A DNA stretch of 44,636 bases from Bacteroidota bacterium (GTDB taxonomy: Bacteria; Bacteroidota; Ignavibacteria; Kapaibacteriales; UBA2268). Below, piece after piece: positions 1 through 9,616 of this stretch (position 1 is the stretch's first letter; every line of letters begins with the position of its first letter). Where the stretch lies: the NCBI GenBank assembly GCA_021780815.1, contig JAJXYC010000010.1, positions 1-44,636 on the forward strand. Reading direction: 5' to 3'. The position numbers and the translations under genes were made by a program. Below the pieces are notes generated by a model that had not been told where the DNA came from, did no database searches, and worked only from the letters and a program-made list of their open reading frames with translations.

Positions 1-3000
1 ATAAATTATAGTAGTTACAGAGGCGGAATCTACAATAGTAGAAATTATTTTGGCTTTATAGCCTGAAAAGTATTTTTGCAGGGAAAAAAATATCTACAAT
101 AGTAGAAATTATTTTGGCTTTATAGCCCAATAATCGTAACGAAAACACGATTACGATATCTACAATAGTAGAAATTATTTTGGCTTTATAGCCAACATCT
201 CTTTAAAATTAATCGCTGAATATCTACAATAGTAGAAATTATTTTGGCTTTATAGCCTAATAAATTATAGTAGTTACAGAGGCGGAATCTACAATAGTAG
301 AAATTATTTTGGCTTTATAGCCTGAAAAGTATTTTTGCAGGGAAAAAAATATCTACAATAGTAGAAATTATTTTGGCTTTATAGCCTAAATTTTCTATAA
401 TTGCCATATCGTCAGATCTACAATAGTAGAAATTATTTTGGCTTTATAGCCGACAATTTACAAGAAATTGATGATTTGAATCTACAATAGTAGAAATTAT
501 TTTGGCTTTATAGCCCGTAGTGTTTGGTCGCATTACTGCACAAATCTACAATAGTAGAAATTATTTTGGCTTTATAGCCCCATTGCCAACCAGTTGGGGT
601 AGTATTAATCTACAATAGTAGAAATTATTTTGGCTTTATAGCCTAAGCCAGTCCCCCCATCTGAAACCAAATCTACAATAGTAGAAATTATTTTGGCTTT
701 ATAGCCCATATAGCACTCATGAAATTATCGTGTTATCTACAATAGTAGAAATTATTTTGGCTTTATAGCCTCAGGTGAATTAACCCGCAGATTGGCTATC
801 TACAATAGTAGAAATTATTTTGGCTTTATAGCCATAACAGACAAGGTGTTTTTATGCATAATAATCTACAATAGTAGAAATTATTTTGGCTTTATAGCCC
901 CGTCGAGGTAGTCGATGAATATAGAATCTACAATAGTAGAAATTATTTTGGCTTTATAGCCTTGTTAACTGGCGAAGGTGAGATGTTTAATCTACAATAG
1001 TAGAAATTATTTTGGCTTTATAGCCCTTTTTCGGGTTTTGCTTTTTGCAACATCTACAATAGTAGAAATTATTTTGGCTTTATAGCCTTAATTGATGCCA
1101 AAAAAAAATATGGGAAGATCTACAATAGTAGAAATTATTTTGGCTTTATAGCCGATGCAATCAAGGAACAACAAATAAATATCTACAATAGTAGAAATTA
1201 TTTTGGCTTTATAGCCTTTAGCTTTTCAGGGGGGGTTAATTGATGCATCTACAATAGTAGAAATTATTTTGGCTTTATAGCCTTCAATGTTTCTATAATT
1301 GCCATATCGTCAGATCTACAATAGTAGAAATTATTTTGGCTTTATAGCCTCGAAAAATTCAATGCATTTTGATTTTCGTATCTACAATAGTAGAAATTAT
1401 TTTGGCTTTATAGCCCAATAACATTTGATTTTCAAAAAACAAATATCTACAATAGTAGAAATTATTTTGGCTTTATAGCCATTGGTAGTTGTGTATTTCA
1501 AGGTATTAAATCTACAATAGTAGAAATTATTTTGGCTTTATAGCCGATGGATTCGATGAATTTGCAGCATTCGAATCTACAATAGTAGAAATTATTTTGG
1601 CTTTATAGCCCCGAAAAAGCACACAAACCACAGCCGAAATATCTACAATAGTAGAAATTATTTTGGCTTTATAGCCTATTATTCTTGCAGTTGGCTTCTG
1701 CAAATCTACAATAGTAGAAATTATTTTGGCTTTATAGCCCTGATTCAATCAGACAGGTTATAATTTAATCTACAATAGTAGAAATTATTTTGGCTTTATA
1801 GCCTTCGAATCGGCTGGATGGAACGAAGAAATCTACAATAGTAGAAATTATTTTGGCTTTATAGCCTCCTATTCAAAGAATAGGGAAACATTAAATCTAC
1901 AATAGTAGAAATTATTTTGGCTTTATAGCCCCGAATAATAGCATTCTCTCGAATAATTATCTACAATAGTAGAAATTATTTTGGCTTTATAGCCAAGGTA
2001 AAAAAATGGACAAACAAATTGAATCTACAATAGTAGAAATTATTTTGGCTTTATAGCCTTGCTAAGAAATGCAGAAGAATTATACAAATCTACAATAGTA
2101 GAAATTATTTTGGCTTTATAGCCAGAAACCGTAAACGATAACAATAACAAATCTACAATAGTAGAAATTATTTTGGCTTTATAGCCGTCAAATACGAACC
2201 ATTCAGGGGGTTTCCATCTACAATAGTAGAAATTATTTTGGCTTTATAGCCTTGTGAAGTGAAAGACTTCGCAAGAAATCTACAATAGTAGAAATTATTT
2301 TGGCTTTATAGCCCGACACGATTAAAATGCAAACAACACAGATCTACAATAGTAGAAATTATTTTGGCTTTATAGCCCAACTTTTGTAAGTGATTGCAAA
2401 GCTGATCTACAATAGTAGAAATTATTTTGGCTTTATAGCCACTTCTACGATGCTGAAGGCTATGACCGTATCTACAATAGTAGAAATTATTTTGGCTTTA
2501 TAGCCTAAAAAAAATGTACAATGACCAATTTACAATCTACAATAGTAGAAATTATTTTGGCTTTATAGCCCTTAAATCATGCAAAAATAGCCCGTTTCAT
2601 CTACAATAGTAGAAATTATTTTGGCTTTATAGCCCATCTTACTGATTTTCTCGAAGGTAATGATCTACAATAGTAGAAATTATTTTGGCTTTATAGCCCT
2701 AAAGAATTTAAAGCATCTATTTTTTTAATCTACAATAGTAGAAATTATTTTGGCTTTATAGCCCGCCTGCCATGATGGAACAACCGATAAATCTACAATA
2801 GTAGAAATTATTTTGGCTTTATAGCCCGAGACAAACAAGAATACAAACAACAAATCTACAATAGTAGAAATTATTTTGGCTTTATAGCCCTAACGTTGCT
2901 GATGGGTAAGTATTAATCTACAATAGTAGAAATTATTTTGGCTTTATAGCCGTCAACAGGACTGTTAGCAAAAGCTACATATCTACAATAGTAGAAATTA

Positions 3001-6000
3001 TTTTGGCTTTATAGCCACTATGGCGATAATGCTCGGCTATTTTGGATCTACAATAGTAGAAATTATTTTGGCTTTATAGCCAGGTTTTTCGGACTTACTC
3101 CCGAAAACGATCTACAATAGTAGAAATTATTTTGGCTTTATAGCCCCTCGTTATCTCAGGAGAGGTTCAATTTAGAATCTACAATAGTAGAAATTATTTT
3201 GGCTTTATAGCCGCTATGCTTCGACGGCATCAGTACGACATCTACAATAGTAGAAATTATTTTGGCTTTATAGCCATTTTTAGCATACAAGCAAATATTG
3301 TGCATCTACAATAGTAGAAATTATTTTGGCTTTATAGCCTAAATGAATTTGAAGAAACAACAAAAAAATCTACAATAGTAGAAATTATTTTGGCTTTATA
3401 GCCGTTATGCTTCTATCGGGTAAGAATGCAGATCTACAATAGTAGAAATTATTTTGGCTTTATAGCCTTTTTCGCCGGATTTTCCGACCCATCCTTATCT
3501 ACAATAGTAGAAATTATTTTGGCTTTATAGCCTTTTCACGGTTAGACTGCTTGCCTTCCTGATCTACAATAGTAGAAATTATTTTGGCTTTATAGCCTTT
3601 GTAGAGCTGCAAGCGTGTTATTGGCAGATCTACAATAGTAGAAATTATTTTGGCTTTATAGCCTTGCTCGTATTCTGGACTTACTGATGAATCTACAATA
3701 GTAGAAATTATTTTGGCTTTATAGCCCGAACTAATCCAAGCGGTACGGGTACAACATCTACAATAGTAGAAATTATTTTGGCTTTATAGCCATGATAAAA
3801 ACCGAGACCAACTGGTAAAATCTACAATAGTAGAAATTATTTTGGCTTTATAGCCTCCCGCTCACTAAAGCCGAAGTTTACATCTACAATAGTAGAAATT
3901 ATTTTGGCTTTATAGCCTCGAAAGCTCCTCCGAACTTGCCTTTAATCTACAATAGTAGAAATTATTTTGGCTTTATAGCCCCAATTAACTGAGGTGTTAT
4001 AATGTATCCCATCTACAATAGTAGAAATTATTTTGGCTTTATAGCCCGCAGCTCGAATACGACATTACATTGGGATTATCTACAATAGTAGAAATTATTT
4101 TGGCTTTATAGCCTCTGGTAAAGAGGCATCGCAAGAAGCTAAAATCTACAATAGTAGAAATTATTTTGGCTTTATAGCCTCAATATTATCGTCAGAGGCG
4201 AAGACTCATCTACAATAGTAGAAATTATTTTGGCTTTATAGCCAATGTGGGAAAAACGACAATCCCGGAATATCTACAATAGTAGAAATTATTTTGGCTT
4301 TATAGCCTTTCATCGAGACGTTCCTTCCTTTCGCATCTACAATAGTAGAAATTATTTTGGCTTTATAGCCAGGCTGTTACTTCGATAGTCGAACCAACAT
4401 CTACAATAGTAGAAATTATTTTGGCTTTATAGCCAATTCAACCCTTTTGTAAATTCTCTTAATCTACAATAGTAGAAATTATTTTGGCTTTATAGCCTTC
4501 ATTAGGCTACTGTTACGGCATATAAATCTACAATAGTAGAAATTATTTTGGCTTTATAGCCAAGTATCGAATTACGATTCTCTTTTTAAATCTACAATAG
4601 TAGAAATTATTTTGGCTTTATAGCCTCTGGTAAAGAGGCATCGCAAGAAGCTAAAATCTACAATAGTAGAAATTATTTTGGCTTTATAGCCTTTGTTTAA
4701 TTCTGTTCATTGAATTTTATCTACAATAGTAGAAATTATTTTGGCTTTATAGCCCAATAATTACACCAATAGTAAATATAATATCTACAATAGTAGAAAT
4801 TATTTTGGCTTTATAGCCCGCCGTTATTATAATCAGCAATCAGCAAATCTACAATAGTAGAAATTATTTTGGCTTTATAGCCGCATTTATGTTTGTGTTT
4901 TCGTAATATTTATCTACAATAGTAGAAATTATTTTGGCTTTATAGCCGCGTTCGGTAATAATACGGACATAAATTATCTACAATAGTAGAAATTATTTTG
5001 GCTTTATAGCCAAAAAGTGTTTTAAGGTAAAAAAAAGGAAATCTACAATAGTAGAAATTATTTTGGCTTTATAGCCTCTTGTTGATTCAACCCGTGCATC
5101 ATATCTACAATAGTAGAAATTATTTTGGCTTTATAGCCCCTTGGTTGGCAATATCATGGTTTTTGATCTACAATAGTAGAAATTATTTTGGCTTTATAGC
5201 CCACCATACGAATTAATCAATATTTATTATCTACAATAGTAGAAATTATTTTGGCTTTATAGCCCATGATAAAATCTTGAGAGAATCAGCAAATCTACAA
5301 TAGTAGAAATTATTTTGGCTTTATAGCCTTACCTCGACGGGTTTCAATTCAATATATCTACAATAGTAGAAATTATTTTGGCTTTATAGCCATACAGCGT
5401 TAATATGCGGATCAATTAAATCTACAATAGTAGAAATTATTTTGGCTTTATAGCCGTAATTATTACTTATAATCAAATGGCAAATCTACAATAGTAGAAA
5501 TTATTTTGGCTTTATAGCCCTTTCAACGAATTAGCAAAATCATTTGCATCTACAATAGTAGAAATTATTTTGGCTTTATAGCCCCATATTCAGAGATTTA
5601 TCGACATGCTCCATCTACAATAGTAGAAATTATTTTGGCTTTATAGCCTTTGACGTTGTTGATGACGTCAACACCATCTACAATAGTAGAAATTATTTTG
5701 GCTTTATAGCCCCCTGTCGAACAAGTAGAAACAACAGTATCTACAATAGTAGAAATTATTTTGGCTTTATAGCCAAACTTCGTAAGGTGTCAATCCTTGT
5801 TATCTACAATAGTAGAAATTATTTTGGCTTTATAGCCTGCAAATGTCAGAATTGGTGACTATGTCATCTACAATAGTAGAAATTATTTTGGCTTTATAGC
5901 CTATCGAAGTTACCGAAGAAGAAACCGATCTACAATAGTAGAAATTATTTTGGCTTTATAGCCATGGGGCGGCGAAAATATCCACATTCCATCTACAATA

Positions 6001-7630
6001 GTAGAAATTATTTTGGCTTTATAGCCTATACAGATGCTATCTCTAATGCTAAATCTACAATAGTAGAAATTATTTTGGCTTTATAGCCATGTTTTTTTTC
6101 AAAAAAATATAAATAATCTACAATAGTAGAAATTATTTTGGCTTTATAGCCACAATCGCAATGAAAGCACGATTATGAATCTACAATAGTAGAAATTATT
6201 TTGGCTTTATAGCCATTTCATGCTCCTTGAATTTTTTTTGTATATCTACAATAGTAGAAATTATTTTGGCTTTATAGCCGGTATACATCGCGGCATCTGT
6301 CATTCCAAATCTACAATAGTAGAAATTATTTTGGCTTTATAGCCTTATTAATGGCGGTAGCGGTTCTACTTGGATCTACAATAGTAGAAATTATTTTGGC
6401 TTTATAGCCTGTTGTTCGAGGTTGCCGCGATTAGAATCTACAATAGTAGAAATTATTTTGGCTTTATAGCCCCACAATTGGCTCCAATTCCACAATTGGT
6501 GATCTACAATAGTAGAAATTATTTTGGCTTTATAGCCTCCTATTCAAGGAATAGGGAAACATTAAATCTACAATAGTAGAAATTATTTTGGCTTTATAGC
6601 CAGAAAATTGGAGATTTTAAGACGTTTACATCTACAATAGTAGAAATTATTTTGGCTTTATAGCCTAATTGTTCAGTTAGGGGGTTGGCTCAAATCTACA
6701 ATAGTAGAAATTATTTTGGCTTTATAGCCTTTGCAAGCGGAAACGCTCCCAAGTTAATCTACAATAGTAGAAATTATTTTGGCTTTATAGCCTTGTAATT
6801 TCTGTCGATAAATATCCAAATCTACAATAGTAGAAATTATTTTGGCTTTATAGCCCAATACTCCGACTAAGGAGATATTTCAAATCTACAATAGTAGAAA
6901 TTATTTTGGCTTTATAGCCTATTTTTAAAAACTCGATGAACAAAATATCTACAATAGTAGAAATTATTTTGGCTTTATAGCCCAGAAGCCCCAGAAAAAC
7001 TGAATTCAATATCTACAATAGTAGAAATTATTTTGGCTTTATAGCCTTTACAAGAAAAAAATAATAACAAACAAATCTACAATAGTAGAAATTATTTTGG
7101 CTTTATAGCCGGAAGTATCATAAGTGCAAGCTATATGTTTATCTACAATAGTAGAAATTATTTTGGCTTTATAGCCACCAGCAGGATTACAGTTTTACGG
7201 TAGCATCTACAATAGTAGAAATTATTTTGGCTTTATAGCCGTGAAATGTTTCATAGATATTTTATTTTAAATCTACAATAGTAGAAATTATTTTGGCTTT
7301 ATAGCCTTAAAGAAGTAGAGGGAAAAAATGAGTAATCTACAATAGTAGAAATTATTTTGGCTTTATAGCCGGAAAGCTCCAATAATTAGTATGCCTTATA
7401 TCTACAATAGTAGAAATTATTTTGGCTTTATAGCCGATTGTACCGTATGGCATATTGTTATCGACATCTACAATAGTAGAAATTATTTTGGCTTTATAGC
7501 CTTAAATCCTGGTGTTACAATTGAAGAAAATCTACAATAGTAGAAATTATTTTGGCTTTATAGCCTTACAGCGTATATGCGAACAAATTACACAATCTAC
7601 AATAGTAGAAATTATTTTGGCTTTATAGCC
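1..7630 (-). CRISPR. Type V-A CRISPR array, 119 repeats, truncated at left edge
   Basis: By hand I count 119 copies of one 36-bp repeat (first at 28-63, last at 7595-7630) with 118 complete spacers of about 26-31 nt and a partial spacer at 1-27. All copies look identical, including the most leader-distal ones, so the true array end lies beyond the window. Read on the minus strand the repeat ends in AATTTCTACTATTGTAGAT, the canonical Cas12a crRNA handle (TCTAC/GTAGA stem, TATT loop). Its 5' part, GGCTATAAAGCC, can fold into a second small hairpin. Transcription is therefore leftwards, in the same direction as the cas genes, with the newest spacers near 7630. Some spacers are duplicated or nearly so (see findings). 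Open reading frames crossing the array are translations of the repeats, not genes. Confidence 0.99.
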
Positions 7631-7806
7631 CGTTCTTTAAAAAGAACTTTTACAAAATTACTAATTTATAATATATTTACCAAATTTATTATAAATTATT
7701 TTTCACCCCCTTACTTTTTTATTCAATTATCAAAGAACTTATCTACCAATAATTTACACAGAATTCGCATCCTTTGTTTTTTATAGAAAGACCCATCTTT
7801 GCAATT
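7631..7806 (-). promoter_or_regulatory. CRISPR leader with promoter for the array
   Basis: This is the AT-rich stretch between cas2 and the first repeat. On the minus strand it holds TTTG (7681-7684), a 20-nt gap, then TAATTTTG (7653-7660), an exact match to the Bacteroidota -33/-7 promoter pattern. Transcription would start about 10-20 nt before the first repeat. An inverted repeat GTTCTTT/AAAGAAC (7632-7647) lies one base from the first repeat, where spacer integration takes place; a role as a leader anchor is inference. Confidence 0.8.
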
Positions 7807-8082
7807 TTAAGGGAAATATAGCAAATCTTGGTCTCTATGAATTGCGTTCCCATATTTTGTAGTTTTATTGTTATCTGTTTCAAAAATCAAAATACTATCT
7901 CCGCCATCAAATTGTTTTGCAAATTTACTTTCTATTTTAATTTTTAAAACCTCTTGTATTCTTTTTGTATTATTGACTTCAAAAACGGAATACTGCAAAC
8001 GAATACCACCATTTTGTTCTAACATTTTAGAGAACTGCCTTCTTAGCTTATCATCTGATATATCATAACTTACTATTAACAT
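7807..8082 (-). CDS. cas2: CRISPR-associated endonuclease Cas2
   Basis: This 91-aa protein is of normal Cas2 length. It opens with the beta-strand motif MLIVSYDISD, with the conserved Asp at residue 7, and has the ferredoxin-like pattern of the family, including the QYSVFEV strand. Cas2 dimers bridge two Cas1 dimers in the spacer-integration complex. The gene is the last of the operon, starts 7 bp after the cas1 stop codon, and is followed directly by the leader and array. Family assignment is firm from the motif, length and position. Confidence 0.96.
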   Translation of the reverse strand: MLIVSYDISDDKLRRQFSKMLEQNGGIRLQYSVFEVNNTKRIQEVLKIKIESKFAKQFDGGDSILIFETDNNKTTKYGNAIHRDQDLLYFP

Positions 8083-8089
8083 AAGATAT

Positions 8090-9061
8090 TTATTTAATTA
8101 AAAAGCGTGGAAAATTAGGGACGCTTTTCCTTTGCATAAAAGCTCTATAATAATCCCTAACATATACAAAAACATTGGATTTATATTGGATTAATTCATC
8201 ATAAAACATTTTTGTATAAATACTATTTTTTTCATATTTTAGAACATATTCATTTTTAAATAGGTTAAAGTCTTCATTTTTACATTGTTTTGTATTAAAA
8301 GCATTACGTACTTTTCTGTCAATGATACACCTAAAAGGTTCAACTAAATCGCAAATTAACGATTTACGTCTAAACCATAATTTATGGTACACACCTATAT
8401 ATGGGTCAAAGCCAAATAATCTAACGAATGATTCTATAAAATTGAATAAGATGGTGTATCCGATATCGAGAGTAGAATTTAAGGGATCTATTTTTGCTCT
8501 TGGGTACCGTGATTTCCAACCTAAATCTTTAAAATAAGCGGAGAAATAAGTTTTTGCAACACGTCCTTCTAAGCTTAATAACGAATCATAATCGCTAATA
8601 TCAGGAATAGATAATAATGATTTTTTACATTGGTCTTTTGCTTTTTGAATTGTATCTATTTTCAATCTAGTATTAGTTAATATTTTAAGTTGATTTTGTA
8701 TTTTATTTTCAACTAAAATTTTCGGGATTTGCAAATCGTTTTTGTCGTATTCGTATTGTTTTTGTCTTAATAAATAATTGGCTTCGGCAGTAATAGAAAA
8801 GAAAAAAACAGGGCGAAAATTAGTTTTCGTAACAACAATTGGAATTCCGTATTTCGTGCATTTATCTATTAATGCTGTTGTGATAGATATATGCCCAATA
8901 ATGAAAAGTGCTAAAATTTTTTGGAATGGTATTTTGGTTAAAGTTTTATTTTCTTTTGTATCTTCGAGAAAAAGTTCTCCATTAACAACTCTTAAAGTTT
9001 TGTTATCTAAGCAGTTGATAACGAATATAGAACGAAATTCAATATCTTTATTCGTAAACAT
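8090..9061 (-). CDS. cas1: CRISPR-associated integrase Cas1
   Basis: At 323 aa this has a typical type V Cas1 length. The metal-binding triad is visible: Glu165 in SLEGRVAKTYF, His226 in GVYHKLWF, and Asp238 in CDLVEPFR, with the expected spacing. Cas1 inserts new spacers at the leader end with Cas2, and Cas4 selects and trims prespacers. The start codon lies within the end of cas4 (14-bp overlap), suggesting translational coupling. Nothing appears degenerate, so spacer acquisition is probably functional, consistent with the long array. Confidence 0.97.
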   Translation of the reverse strand: MFTNKDIEFRSIFVINCLDNKTLRVVNGELFLEDTKENKTLTKIPFQKILALFIIGHISITTALIDKCTKYGIPIVVTKTNFRPVFFFSITAEANYLLRQKQYEYDKNDLQIPKILVENKIQNQLKILTNTRLKIDTIQKAKDQCKKSLLSIPDISDYDSLLSLEGRVAKTYFSAYFKDLGWKSRYPRAKIDPLNSTLDIGYTILFNFIESFVRLFGFDPYIGVYHKLWFRRKSLICDLVEPFRCIIDRKVRNAFNTKQCKNEDFNLFKNEYVLKYEKNSIYTKMFYDELIQYKSNVFVYVRDYYRAFMQRKSVPNFPRFLIK

Positions 9062-9614
9062 TATTTACCTCAGTTTTATCGCATAAATTGCTATAAATAC
9101 AGTGTGAACATTTATTTTTATTAGTTTGGATAACATCAGCGGGATTATAATTTTTAAATTGATTAATAAAGTTAATTAATTCGTTTTTATTTTCAGTTGT
9201 TGGGATATTAATAGGGAATAATTTGTTGTCAGATAATGAATAAAAAGCTAATTTGTTTATTGAATAACCCATCTCGGTCATACAGAAGTATTGTGCCCAA
9301 ATTTGATAATATTGTCCTTGATAGATAGTAGAAAGTTTGTATTTTCTCTCTACAAGTAATTTTTCTTTTGTTTTATATATATCAATTTTTCCAATTACAC
9401 CAAGTTCATTACTATAAACAGATAAAGAAGTTATTTCATTTTTGTGAGTAGAATATGTTTTGTTATCAATTGATAGATGTATTTCTTTTCCTTGTGCTTG
9501 TGGTGGGGCAGTAACCAGATTTTCATCTCCGCCCATATACACATTATGTAAATAAATAGAATATGGGCAAAAGATGAAATCGTTAAGGGATGATATGGGT
9601 ATATACTCAAACAT
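9048..9614 (-). CDS. cas4: Cas4 Fe-S exonuclease of the adaptation module
   Basis: The 188-aa protein carries the Cas4 signature: Cys16 in the FCPYS motif and a C-terminal trio Cys169, Cys172 and Cys178 that together would hold a 4Fe-4S cluster. The PD-(D/E)xK nuclease core is visible as Asp78 in GKIDIY and Glu89-x-Lys91 in VERKYK, followed by a QxxxY-like helix (QGQYYQIWAQY). In type V-A systems Cas4 helps choose prespacers with the right PAM and sets their orientation. The gene begins 2 bp after the stop of the second effector and overlaps cas1 by 14 bp, so it sits inside the same operon. Confidence 0.95.
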   Translation of the reverse strand: MFEYIPISSLNDFIFCPYSIYLHNVYMGGDENLVTAPPQAQGKEIHLSIDNKTYSTHKNEITSLSVYSNELGVIGKIDIYKTKEKLLVERKYKLSTIYQGQYYQIWAQYFCMTEMGYSINKLAFYSLSDNKLFPINIPTTENKNELINFINQFKNYNPADVIQTNKNKCSHCIYSNLCDKTEVNNVYE

Positions 9615-9616
9615 GG

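Noticed and set aside
1527-1748. Open reading frames inside the CRISPR array (also 7577-7786)
   Set aside because: They translate repeats and spacers; the recurring peptide GYKAKIISTIVD is simply the repeat read in frame.
5392-7594. Similarity between spacers at 5392-5419 and 7566-7594 (TACAGCGT and ATATGCG shared)
   Set aside because: Needs a two-base gap and differs at the ends; too weak to claim a common target without a search.
7740-7760. Sequence in the leader resembling a decayed repeat (ATCTACCAATAATTTACA)
   Set aside because: Only the ATCTAC end matches; the handle stem cannot form. Chance similarity in AT-rich DNA is likelier.
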